Below, piece after piece: positions 42,501-47,436 of a stretch of 64,000 nucleotides of DNA (position 1 is its first letter; each line of letters begins with the position of its first letter). The DNA is from Verrucomicrobiales bacterium (GTDB lineage: Bacteria; Verrucomicrobiota; Verrucomicrobiia; Limisphaerales; UBA11320): assembly GCA_016793885.1 (NCBI GenBank), contig JAEUHE010000060.1, positions 52,686-116,685 of the forward strand. Reading direction: 5' to 3'. The position numbers and the translations under genes were made by a program. The notes beneath the pieces are model-generated. The model saw only the letters and a program-made list of their open reading frames with translations. It was not told the DNA's origin and searched no databases.

Positions 42501-44199
42501 TCCGGGCGTGCCTGCTTTCTCGCTCAACTACAACTACGACGCGTTTACCAACATCTTGTCAGTAACGGATTCCCTGGGTTTCCGCGTCGACTCCACGTTC
42601 GACAATCGGTCACGCTTGCAGACGCGTCGGTGGCAGGGCAACGGATTCTCCCCGGTGTTTGCGCGGTTCGACCATGACGTCGCCGGACGTCGCACTTCGG
42701 TGGTGAGAGGACTGGGGCTGAGTGGTCAGCAGCGGGTTGGCGAGAGCCTTTATGCCTACAACCGCCTCAGCTCCACGACCAACGTCACGCATCGCAGCGC
42801 GGCTGGCGCGTCGGTCCTGGGATTACGCTATCGCCACAACGCTGCTCAAGAAGTGCTGGAGCGCAGTCTAGGGACGGAAGTGTCGCGGTTCGCTTATGAC
42901 GCCGCAGGCCAGTTGACCAATGTCCTCCATACGGCCCAACCCGCCGAGGTGTATCGCTACGACCTTGCTCAGAATCGGGTAGGGGATGATTTCCGGGTAG
43001 GACGCAACAACCGGATAACGGAGTTTCAGGAATGGGTGTTCGGATACGACGGCGAGGGCAATATCATCGCTCGATCCAATCGGGTCTCGGGGCTCACGAC
43101 TCGGTATGTCTATGACCATCGCAATCGGATGACTGAGGTGCTCGACCTGGACCTGCGGGGCGCCGAGGTGCGTCGTACGTCATTCGAGTATGATTTATTG
43201 AACCGGCGCGTAACGCGCCGGACGGGAGGACAAGTCACCCGGTCAGTGCACAACCTGCTGGACGTGTGGGCTGATTTGGATGCGCAGGGCAATGTAATAG
43301 CTCGATACGGGCACGGCGATCGGCCCGACGAACATCACGTTCGGTGGGCTGCGAACGGAACACCCGTCTGGGCCCTGTTGGACGATCAGGAGACGGTGCT
43401 GGGGGTGAGCGATGCGACCGGCGGGCTCATTGCCCAGCGCCGGTATGATTCCTTCGGGAATATCCTCAACCCGGATGAATCCGGATTGGTGGGGCGTTTT
43501 GGGTTTCAAGGGCATGAGTGGGATGCGGAGACCGGGCTGTACTATTACCGGGCTCGCTATTACGATCCCGTGCTGGGACGTTTCCTGCAAGAGGACCCGC
43601 TGCGCCAGGAGGGAAGCCTGCCGAACCTGTATGCCTTCCTGAACAACAGTCCGCCGAACTATAGCGATCGCTTTGGACTGACCGCCGCCATCGAGCGCGG
43701 GATCCTGTCACGGATTGCGGTCGCCACGGCGCGCTGTGTGGCCAAACTCGGAATCGATCTGGCGGTCGACTTCGCCATTGAGGCGGTGGCCTTGGATGCG
43801 GCCAGCAAGGTGCTGGGCATCTATGTGTATCAGAGGCCTGATGGAAAGTATTACGTCGGACAGAGTGTGGACATCCGGCGGCGGATGGCCGAGCACGGCG
43901 ACAAGGTGAAGCGGATCGTGGCCGTCCTGCAGGTGACCACGAAGGAGGCTTCAGCGGCGAACTACCTCAATAACCTCGAGCAGGCACTCATCTCCGCGCT
44001 GGGCGGGCCGAACACCAAGGGCAACAAGAATTATGGCGGTATTCTCAAGAATCTGCGCGAGCAGCTGCGTGCAGGAAATCCCAAGCGATTGTGCTGGTTG
44101 TTCGAGACTAGGGACGGACAGCTCTATTGGATCGAAGTTGAGATCGACTGGCGAACCGAGCCAGACCGAGTCCACCGGGATGTGGGGGTCCTAGGGTAA
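27574..44199 (+). CDS. Giant secreted RHS protein with GIY-YIG nuclease tip (5541 aa)
   Basis: ATG 27574 gives a signal peptide ('FLNVFLLFCLSLRLLAIL'); the frame stays open to a GTG at 27529. In order: cadherin/Ig-like and cohesin-like domains (27.9-30.7 kb), two He_PIG-type repeats, and a short piece of a von Willebrand A domain with 'DQSGSMAG' (31.44-31.63 kb). Next come 16 PPC-like beta domains in alternating types (31.8-36.7 kb) and about ten He_PIG/dystroglycan-type repeats (37.4-39.8 kb). The RHS/YD barrel (40.5-43.4 kb) ends in an RHS core ('RYYDPVLGRFLQEDPL', 'NLYAFLNNSP', 'DRFGL'). The tip after a hydrophobic linker is a GIY-YIG nuclease: GIY 5415-5417, YVG 5427-5429, Arg in 'DIRRRMAEH', and a catalytic-type Glu at 5469 ('NLEQALIS'). 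It is probably a polymorphic toxin whose shell encloses a DNA-cutting tip. Confidence 0.88.
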   Translation: MLQRCLLDRIFLNVFLLFCLSLRLLAILPQAQGDFAPSAGLPVGFASEEVPTLQLIPILPEVAEPTLLVSTASPGAPLLATLTHTTGPVVVLPPPESNSPPVLLSLVTNQTINIGQRFTTTLRTIEPDFPAQALSFELLQAPSNTLTRVLRGTNFLIAWTPSRESAGSTNRFVVKVSDGGQPSLSSTQQFQVVVTEFAQVAIGTTVVLAGQDSCIGIAQAANEPVTNIQFTVTFPAGTLTNLSVQPIAPQLCASNLTFLSPTQALVRLSTCAGQPLDVSSGGDVADLCFTAVEGQPTRAATILIGNSVIQTASGRTLTNRTTQVGRVVISGEGGMLEASLTSDQKPQLILYGRPGRTYQIEGTTNVHDGASWRDVCRVPLTGPALLVCCANLTDPRGFFRAYEFSVGPTNEAPTIDLPPQLVVREPEVLLVGRATDDGLPAACKPLTYAWTRLSGPGTAQIESPTSAVTRVTLAQRGSHVFRLSVGDSQDTNSASIQVIYHSIPNAEAGPDQFIALGNQALLSGMGSDDGLPLNTLTSWWTQVSGPLVDALARVDNQVTRVSFSSAGDYVFRFSVFDGDATVSDDVRVVVGDCAFANDGREWRRLVTGHWPGTSELGSVSYGTGGSCNAVLTEGRSFVTGIERVFTLPLGAEALRLRFEDLRFDRSSGPGMGDTFEVSLLDMVGSSVLLSLQGGGIPNAQAAGSISPLPPLLDGLFQVTEGFPPALAPGTALVPAGPTLTTGVLAVDVRTLVPGIPYTLVIRLLNNDVDTGSRVTITEVSVGAMDSGLDLRGSPPPALSTLLAGLDARPCGVDSFSFSGFEPQLLSAVQGRPISGDRGVLRLTLRSPAQHQSVPVGPRLLEAEVVAVDLSPEVRASITVNGQPVDYIDERGQVLSAWQVLPGRNVLEWVATAPGYSSVSNTQVFVGVLCTNGVVGLEDVTSRIGLHFRRTSFNPSSQRFYVETVLSNASLSTLHGPLFVGSRGLSAAGVRLVGEDGLSEDGLPYYDFSVALPPDGLPPGGVTAPRTLAFFNPDRLPFRFDAAVLGRMNRAPEFRTAPLAQATVGQPYEYLFLTADPDGDPVSHQLVVGPSGMALDAARRSIRWTPGPADLGVHQVRILARDDRGGSAEQGYLLRVGTLSSNRPPRFVSDPVVTNLLGQPYRYIARAEDPDRDTLRYSLSTGPIGMTVGGDTGEVRWNGGLVTGAQSVVVEVSDGRGGAAEQRWVVQVIGDPDNQPPIITSQPFPFFEYAGPITIPQGTVTPTVLDLPLRDGESFEGTVTFQLPATNALAGSADVAFVVDQSGSMAGEQAWIGDMIDDLDRALTSRGIGPNRYALVGFSHPGGQEYSHIFPVAGGPWTVSIYRPDNVLLTSRTFSGASNPLPVPLPVDGIYRVVVSGGTDPNPISYQMLTRRETNGPSVLVFDDDVQGAIVSPGEQREYRFVLASNRLLYLDSLHPSAGLVWNLFGPPGQVVRDRSFGQTDSNDQDGAVLNLIAGNYRLVVSGSGNAVGPFRFRLLDLLDAVPLTLGETVNGQLSPPNRTEAYRFVANEGERLYVDVLSVAAGNTTSRLRLISPAGVTVGDTVLGTDLEVPAAPVTGVYSLLVEGRIGETNSRSFQLRVAKPVVTTSPLVVGQAVQAALSLPGEQQVYRFAVAQRAFLYLDSWVNTNRVVWTLTGPSGVVVDVRRMDQSDAGDIANPVIEVVAGNYDLRVDGVGDFTGAYGFRMLNLADAPTAGLNTPVTISLERGFETQMLGFDGAAGNRWIFDSLTRTNLPNARWRLVGPYGGVFFGLGLQQDGGVQGQYQTGRYVVLVEGSRQDSAPGNFSFRVIPTNSVPVAPRDGVALDLGELVQGNLVATNQVDAYRFTLTNRTLAYFDSLTHRSPWLWTLAGPAGTNVLLRRFDQSDSADQNSPVLDLVAGDYQLIVDATGTNVGAYSFRLSQLNQGSMMTPDTDISGALDPANRSVLYQFPAQAGERVYVDQRTLSGGTTTARWRLVDPLGRIVRNELLSVDLESGPLVMSGTYALLLEGRGSETNRRDFTFRLQLHSTNELPLTLDQAVFARLARVGEEHTYVFRLSQRELLYFDSLTNQSSLTWTLIGPSGTVINGLRFDRSDSSDNSDPTFTGFPGFYRLTVSAAANGIGGYAFALRRPAAAPVLSPNTTLSGRLDPPNSTRLYQVEVAAGARIYGDMLLLTGGATSSRWRWFDPVGSPLVTANLDADFVWGPAEHAGTYLLALEGRVNESVSRDFSLQLNQYQDSVQALASAAPISGEISSPGEQDTYTVSLPERTLVYVDSLSNSALHWTLNGPLGVVVNARRFDSTDSTGFDGTPVLDLAAGDYRFIVAGTSGQVGAYAFRWLPLSAALALEAARDTAGQLDPANATRLYRVSAAPGERIYLEMRTVSGPNTGRWRLIDPFGQVAAAASLRTDLEIVALPQGGDYTLLIEGAPADATPRDFVFRLDLSRPAQAVLAMGQRIQGSVARAGEETVYEFDLATRSLLYLDALAHTNTLVWSLNGPAGLLVDRRRFDQTDAGDNNNPLLDLPAGRYRMTVDGVAEATGSFAFRWLDLSDGSPLSIDTVTTVELDPANQTRVFRLEAAAGERLTFDALTRTNLANARMRLVSPYGSILFNVALGTDVPNVALNQSGGYSLLIEGSRLDALPGSARFRLVPTNSLPIPPLVGTPLPLGQPVEGTLIATNQVDSYRFNLASRSLLYFDSRTFRSGFIWSLRGPAGSNVVNRRFDQSDSADLSPNPTLDLVAGEYQLSVDGVGTNIGSYRFFLSRLDEATELLPGVPVELSMDPPNSTQLYRFSGAGERLYLNGRGLTGGTTTSRWRVLNRLGQVLGDAVLGSDIELGALALPGQHYLLLEGRIGETAARTLAFTLQLNSDSQQPLTLGELNRGNIAASGERDVYWFRLPTRTQLYFDSVSPTPSLTWSLEGPAGVEVSARPFSTVDPSNPLSLLDLVPAEYRLTVDGVGDATSAYQFRLLEPSRLNPGTATVSHIGALESGLSADVFWLEGRAGERLILDYGEVGNYFGSAAFFAGATRLLSTSGSGVEDGYDGVAKALAELPFRLTAAANLVLVTDEDRDVVNASVTLSNLLNVAANQRVRMNTILDGPLRDGVGTTGIGLDAVGNAYLPDGSGGFQIGSNGVFVGAPALQQQYVPLAFETGGATWDLNLLRQGGSNALSFTRAFVEVNVEGIERQLRLELIASDPSVVFSNRTGIVSGIGSGDTARFTYRVTRTGDARAFELQFIRPGTTNVIGSIPVRWNLDYVYPIRALDPEGDPVRFKLVNGPTGAVVDPITGLLRWRGDSSDPVSFAVRVEDGRGGSTVQEFTIRPSGTNRAPLFEGTLPSLAGVNRLFSAVLGARDPDQDPLRFEVTDAPAGMLLDVQTGRIQWRPTESQLGRFDVQFRVLDGRGGSAVVSHRIEVRSSLDNVAPVFVSTPAQRALAGRPYVYTAQATDANADALRFEVVLAPAGLVVGGDGVVSWVPSLSQLGSHVVVIRAQDPFGGLAVQSYTLEVLAENSAPIIASAPKLRAPANRPYRYEVRAQDAEDSLLSFQLSAPAALGLTLSTSSLSGFTAILEWTPSSAQLGSYPVEVRVTDPSGAEARQSFVIEVVTDTNNQPPVFVSQPRAQTHLNGSYSSVVWAEDPDGDLLAFTLVSAPAGMRLVTSAEAPLGAAMISWQPGVSDLGSNRVQLRVTDGRGGSADLPFAVQVKTSIQNQGPTIVSRPVSGAAVGEVYAYDLRAVDPENDPLRWSIVSGPTGLSIDPILGTLRWVPRSDQVGQPTVVVEVRDSYGEPDVQEFQIDVLWANRPPQITSIPLTEAQLDTVYLYVPRSADPDGDALTWRVGVAPLPAGMALDSRSGALTWTPTAAQAGPHVVELVVSDGRGGEATQRYTLYAFNFNANRSPVIVSNPLRGAGVGRPYTYVVEATDADGDVVSIEPVRLPSGATLTPVSALPGRTQARLVWTPASAGSETLILVARDPARASGAQQFNVVARPNSAPQLVSRPKTNAVPGLLFTDVIQAVDAENDRLSFAVQGPAGINVDNLGRVRWLPSASATGSFPVTWIVTDEYGASNTQQSFVRLAADQEPPVVAVQVAYNLTDSQGVRFVRAGTEVAIRVDATDNVGVEETSLTIGPVPVVLSAEGLALVEFPVSEDVDLIASAVDASGNRTSITNRIFVVDPNAVGTVQILLESPTNSAVVTRPVPVIASVTSSAELRNYVLEVAPLDGDFASAELSTSDPRLRFRALSRGTFPANTFTVSNATLGRFDPTRLINGGYVLRLSVFDRNGQGRQEAAQISVAGSLKFGELAVEYVDLEVPLAGIPITITRAYDSRQSERSGDFGHGWSLAVQDAQVLETGKKAFVGLSGQGSTFTVKTRVYLTAPDGRRLGFTFQPQFASSALVFGAFYRPAFVSDPGVLDRLEPLEAPAAYQVRSDGSFTSGFGLVGYDPSGYRLRTRDGLVYEYDQAFGLRRVQDPTGNRVEYRKEGVFHYPAGATQPDEFIAFVRDAAGRISEIVDPAGKRLRYEYDAVGDLRRFNDQVGNTVRFDYHGLQPHLLTNVVDALGNAILRAEFDANGVLLAVRDGAGNPIRQQFDSDSLTGVLTDGNGHTTRSVYDDRGNEVRRVDALGGVTEFEYDANDNEVLQRDARGVVTRKTYDSTGNLTSVVDGLGNVTRLTYGSLGRATMITGPGGAPVAFDLDSKGRVAGVAHALGAVARRTYDAQGRLSSVSDFNGHSEQFLYDNGCACGSPSRIVQPDGSVRAFEYNSLGALVREVDELGNETVLTYDDAGRVLSSRDPEGQVLRFTYRGNLLASRTDAMGRTTAFGYDTVGRITSITNPAGGVVRFQFDANGNRTQIQDPEGNVTTFRYDALNRVTEAIDPFGRGFTNRYDAVGNRTESIDRNGRRITMGYDAANRPTNEVWWDGAVKVKEILYRHDAEGQLVEARDGGIVEEFVFDPLSRLKQSTRRGVPGVPAFSLNYNYDAFTNILSVTDSLGFRVDSTFDNRSRLQTRRWQGNGFSPVFARFDHDVAGRRTSVVRGLGLSGQQRVGESLYAYNRLSSTTNVTHRSAAGASVLGLRYRHNAAQEVLERSLGTEVSRFAYDAAGQLTNVLHTAQPAEVYRYDLAQNRVGDDFRVGRNNRITEFQEWVFGYDGEGNIIARSNRVSGLTTRYVYDHRNRMTEVLDLDLRGAEVRRTSFEYDLLNRRVTRRTGGQVTRSVHNLLDVWADLDAQGNVIARYGHGDRPDEHHVRWAANGTPVWALLDDQETVLGVSDATGGLIAQRRYDSFGNILNPDESGLVGRFGFQGHEWDAETGLYYYRARYYDPVLGRFLQEDPLRQEGSLPNLYAFLNNSPPNYSDRFGLTAAIERGILSRIAVATARCVAKLGIDLAVDFAIEAVALDAASKVLGIYVYQRPDGKYYVGQSVDIRRRMAEHGDKVKRIVAVLQVTTKEASAANYLNNLEQALISALGGPNTKGNKNYGGILKNLREQLRAGNPKRLCWLFETRDGQLYWIEVEIDWRTEPDRVHRDVGVLG
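31830..36560 (+). repeat. Tandem array of eight A/B pairs of beta-sandwich domains inside the giant RHS gene
   Basis: Type A units carry 'LLYFDSLT...W.L.GPAG..V..RRFDQSDS' and '.LVAGDYRLTVDGVG...G.Y.FRLL'. Type B units carry 'PANSTRLYRF.A..GERLY.D......TTSRWRL.DP.G' and 'GTYLLLEGR..ET..R.F.F.L'. Eight of each alternate, with a period of about 600 bases per pair; the last B unit is degenerate. They resemble pre-peptidase C-terminal (PPC) domains. They probably form a long extracellular stalk. Confidence 0.75.
37590..39840 (+). repeat. Tandem He_PIG / dystroglycan cadherin-like repeats inside the giant RHS gene
   Basis: About nine units of roughly 85-95 residues, each with 'NQPPVFVS.P...A..G..Y.Y...A.DPDGD.L.F.L...P.GM' and 'W.P...QLG...V.VRV.DGRGG'. 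They sit between the PPC-like stalk and the RHS barrel and resemble the two units at 30.7-31.25 kb. Calcium-binding type residues (DPDGD, DGRGG) suggest rigid, Ca-stabilised rods. Confidence 0.75.
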
Positions 44200-44692
44200 C
44201 AGAACCTTGCGGTAGTAGACGTTACCGCGATCGACGCAAGAATGAGCAAGTCACCAAGACGCTGGGACAGTGGCGGGAGGAGGGCTACTTCTATTTTAGC
44301 CTGGGTGACTACCAGCACTCCGATGTCTAGGATGTGAACGAGATCTAACTGATGATTTTCCATCGTTTGAAGGCTCAAGGGGCCGATCGGCTGTGCTAGA
44401 AGTTTCAACGTAGGCGGACGCCCCTAGCCCGCCGAGGGGCGAAGACGGGCCCAAAACCCCAGGCATGATCCCTTAAATCCTCAGCAAGACCACCGTTTTC
44501 ATTGAGCGCCGCGCTCCGCAAAGCTCGTTCCGATGGTCCGCGACCCAGGAGCTGGCCTGCAATAAATTTTGTGACTTCCGCTGGTAGTTCCTTTTGTAAG
44601 TAGCGAACCGGCTGTCTGGATGATCAAGCGTCCCAGGTAGTCTCGGATACACAGTTGCTGAACGTTGAACTTGTGCGGAAAGAAGATATTGC
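44200..44692. other. Intergenic region after the giant RHS gene
   Basis: This is the place where an immunity gene for the GIY-YIG tip would be expected, yet no complete gene was recognised. A plus-strand frame without a start codon ends at 44330 and reads 'QVTKTLGQWREEGYFYFSLG' near its end; it may be a remnant. A 7-bp hairpin CGCCCCT/AGGGGCG lies at 44419-44441 with a 9-base loop and no T run; it might end transcription of the RHS gene or be a small repeat. The promoter of the next operon should lie in the last 200 bases. Confidence 0.4.
44419..44441. terminator. GC-rich hairpin downstream of the giant RHS gene
   Basis: Perfect 7-bp stem (44419-44425 with 44435-44441), 9-base loop, 220 bases after the RHS stop codon and before the next operon. 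No T tract follows, so only a possible terminator. Confidence 0.25.
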
Positions 44693-45565
44693 GTGAAAAA
44701 CTCTCCTAAGCTTTCAGTAGGTCTCGCTCGCACCGTGTTTTCAGCAGTCCTATGTTTTTGCTATGAAGGTGGTTTCGCGCAGGGGATCCCCGAGCCTCCC
44801 CTGATCTTCTACGGCACGATTCGCAACCTCGCCCAGCATAACCTACGTCTTTCGAGCGGCTCATTGACATGGCAAATCCGCAAGTCGACCACCGGGCGCA
44901 CGGTTTCTCTGGATACGGTGGTGAGTAACTATCCCGGGTTTTCTTATATTTTGGAAGTCCCCGCTGAAACTGTCGTGACGGGCCCGGTAACCACCAACAC
45001 TCTCGATTTGACCGCATCGGCAGTGGTTTTCGAACACTCGCACGTTCGAGTGAATGGGCTGCTGGTGTCCTTCTCAGCTCCCGCTCAGTCCTCGTTCTCA
45101 GCGTCCTCCCGTTCCCGCGGCCGAATCGAGCGTGTCGATTTGACGGTCTCTATTCCTTGCTCGGATGTCGATGGGAACGGGCTTTGTGACGATTGGGAAC
45201 TTCGTTACTTCGGCGCGATCGGCGCGGACCCTGAAGGGGACGACGATGGCGATGGGATGCGAAATGGAACGGAGTTCGAGGCTGGCACGGACCCGACCGA
45301 TGCGCGCTCCGTGTTTCAGTTCGTGAATTACGCAGCTCTTCCTGCCGGTGGGATGCAAGTCGACTGGGAAAGTGTGGACGGGCGTTCCTATCGCTTGTGG
45401 CGTGGAACGAACCTTGCGAGCGTTGCGACTGCGAGTCTTCCCTCCGCTTTAGGACTGACCTTGGTTCGCAGCAACTTAGTGGCGACTCCGCCCGTTAATA
45501 CGGTGATCGACCCTGGTGCCAGCGGGACAGGACACTATTTTTATCGATTGGAGATCGAACCATGA
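44693..45565 (+). CDS. Secreted protein with thrombospondin type 3-like calcium motif (290 aa)
   Basis: It starts at GTG 44693, preceded by a purine-rich GGAAAGAAG. The N-terminus 'LARTVFSAVLCFCYEGGFAQG' looks like a signal peptide. Residues about 35-155 are beta-rich and unrecognised ('LIFYGTIRNLAQHNLRLSSG'). Then comes an acidic Asp-rich segment, 'DVDGNGLCDDWELRYFG' and 'DDDGDGMRNGTEFEAGTDP', matching the thrombospondin type 3/EF-hand-like calcium motif seen in verrucomicrobial exported proteins. The C-terminal 80 residues form a beta domain ending 'HYFYRLEIEP'. The stop overlaps the start of the next gene by four bases (ATGA), so the two are translationally coupled. First gene of the proposed toxin operon; role unknown, perhaps accessory or surface anchoring. 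Confidence 0.8.
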   Translation: MKNSPKLSVGLARTVFSAVLCFCYEGGFAQGIPEPPLIFYGTIRNLAQHNLRLSSGSLTWQIRKSTTGRTVSLDTVVSNYPGFSYILEVPAETVVTGPVTTNTLDLTASAVVFEHSHVRVNGLLVSFSAPAQSSFSASSRSRGRIERVDLTVSIPCSDVDGNGLCDDWELRYFGAIGADPEGDDDGDGMRNGTEFEAGTDPTDARSVFQFVNYAALPAGGMQVDWESVDGRSYRLWRGTNLASVATASLPSALGLTLVRSNLVATPPVNTVIDPGASGTGHYFYRLEIEP

Positions 45566-47406
45566 AATCCCTTTTTGGAGAATGGTGGAGTCGATCGGTT
45601 GTGGTTGTTGTCTTCGGCATCACGCTTACGGCAAGTGCGCAGTGGGCATCACAGCCAATCACTTTGCGCCCTGGGTGGAACGCGGTCTACTTGGAGGTGC
45701 AGCCAGAGCCGGCTGAATGTGAGACGCTGTTCGCGGGTTTGCGAGTCGAGAGCGCCTGGCGTTTCAGCCGACGCCAAACGGCGATCCAGTTCATTGACAA
45801 TCCGAGTCAGTTGGTTGCCAATGCGCCCAATTGGCTGACGTGGTTTCCGCCCGGAAGTGCCTTGTTTTCTCAGAACAAGCTTTTCACATTGGAAGGCGGG
45901 CGTCCTTATTTGATCAAGCTGGCAGACGACGCGGTACCGATGGAATGGGTGGTAAGAGGCACGCCGGTCGTGCGTAAACCCGATTGGCTCGCGGATTCGC
46001 TCAACTTCGTTGGCTTCTCTCTTCCTACCAGTGCGACGCCGACTTTCCAGGCCTTTTTCACCAACTCGCCGGCCCTAGCGACCGGAAGGATCTATCGGTT
46101 GAATGCCTCGGGACTCTGGATCCAGCTGAATCAACCGAACTCAACCCCCATGGTACGTGGTGAGGCATTCTGGATTCGCTCGACTGGGTTACCGGACTAT
46201 GCCGGCCCACTGGAAGTACAATTGGATCGCCGCATCGGCTTGGATTTTGGCCAAAGTCTGACCGAGGAGACTCTCCACATTCGAAACTCGTCCACCACTC
46301 TTCCTCGGACCGTAACTATCCGCCAGCTGGCGTCGACCTCACCTCCGGGACCCAATTTCCCCCCGTTGGCGGGTTCCGTGCCGATGTCCTACTGGTTGAA
46401 CGATTTCGCTGGCCGCAAATTGGGTTGGGCAGATCTGCCGTCGGAGCTCACTCAAACGATCCCTCCGGGCGGAGCTTGGGACCTAAGGTTGGAGGTGCGT
46501 CGCCGGGACATGACGCGCTTCGCCTCGACGACTGGGAGCGCGAAGCCGTTGTTCCAATCCTTGCTGGAGGTCACCGACTCCGCCAGCACGACCCGGATGC
46601 TGATTCCTGTGAAATCGGAGGGACCGCAGGGTGGGGGCCGTGCCGGGGCTGCTTTAGCTGATGTGACGTCGCCCGATCCTCGTGCAGGGTTGTGGGTGGG
46701 GAACGTTTCCATCAAAAAGGTTAGCCAACCAAGTTCCGCCAACCCTTCCGAACCGGTTCAAACCGGAGCGGATTTTTCTTTCCGAATCCTTGTTCACTTG
46801 GATTCGGGGGGGCAAGCCAAGTTGCTTCAGCGGGTTCTGGAGATGTGGCGGCCCGGGGAGACCAACGCGGCTGGGAGTATTACAGCTCCCGGACGTTATG
46901 TCTTGTTGACGGACGAAGCGAAGATTTCAGCGGCGTTTACAGGGACGGCTCTACGCGATGGCAAAGCTGTGGGGCGGCGATTGAGTTCCGCCGCCTTCTC
47001 TTTTCGTGAGCCTGTCCTGTTCGCCGGTGACGGTCCATTTGGATCCGCGGGTACCGTCCTCAGCTGCAGTGTGCACTTGGACTACGCGGACCCGTTGAAC
47101 CCGTTCGTTCACTCCTATCATCCGGATCACGACAACCGAGACGATCGTGGAGCTTCTCTCAAGGTGAAGGTAAGTGCCTCCGGACAACACTCTACTTCGG
47201 AATCGCCCTCGGTGGATCGATTGATCCGGCTTCAGTTTGGCGCGAGCGATCCCGACGGGTTTGCCTTGTCGGGATGGGGTGATACCCAGGTCGGTGGCGT
47301 CTACGAGGAGACGGTTCAGGGGTTGCACGCCACGCCTCTGGTCTGCACCGGCACTTTCCGGATGCATCGTGCCTCTCATGTCCCCGTTCTGAATGATGGG
47401 CGGTGA
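45562..47406 (+). CDS. Secreted protein with GWN motif, unknown function (614 aa)
   Basis: ATG 45562 overlaps the previous stop, and GGAGAT lies about 10 bases upstream. A hydrophobic N-terminus (about residues 11-26, 'SVVVVVFGITLTASAQ') predicts export. The mature start 'ITLRPGWNAVYLEVQPEPAE' belongs to a type of domain I associate with Verrucomicrobia, with 'WLTWFPPGSALF' and 'SLNFVGFSLP' further on. The later part (about 370-614) has beta-rich segments with 'LWVGNVSIKKVSQP' and 'HPDHDNRDDRG'. No catalytic motif was recognised. A related 'GWN' segment occurs in the two RHS-tip proteins downstream. The conserved placement in front of the delta-60/RHS genes suggests a shared assembly or display function; this is inference. 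Confidence 0.8.
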   Translation: MKSLFGEWWSRSVVVVVFGITLTASAQWASQPITLRPGWNAVYLEVQPEPAECETLFAGLRVESAWRFSRRQTAIQFIDNPSQLVANAPNWLTWFPPGSALFSQNKLFTLEGGRPYLIKLADDAVPMEWVVRGTPVVRKPDWLADSLNFVGFSLPTSATPTFQAFFTNSPALATGRIYRLNASGLWIQLNQPNSTPMVRGEAFWIRSTGLPDYAGPLEVQLDRRIGLDFGQSLTEETLHIRNSSTTLPRTVTIRQLASTSPPGPNFPPLAGSVPMSYWLNDFAGRKLGWADLPSELTQTIPPGGAWDLRLEVRRRDMTRFASTTGSAKPLFQSLLEVTDSASTTRMLIPVKSEGPQGGGRAGAALADVTSPDPRAGLWVGNVSIKKVSQPSSANPSEPVQTGADFSFRILVHLDSGGQAKLLQRVLEMWRPGETNAAGSITAPGRYVLLTDEAKISAAFTGTALRDGKAVGRRLSSAAFSFREPVLFAGDGPFGSAGTVLSCSVHLDYADPLNPFVHSYHPDHDNRDDRGASLKVKVSASGQHSTSESPSVDRLIRLQFGASDPDGFALSGWGDTQVGGVYEETVQGLHATPLVCTGTFRMHRASHVPVLNDGR

Positions 47407-47436
47407 CTAGCAAATCATTTCAGTGAATGACTTCTC

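Noticed and set aside
44473..44733. Minus-strand 86-codon frame as an immunity or antitoxin gene
   Set aside because: It lies on the opposite strand, overlaps the start of the next operon and shows no family features.
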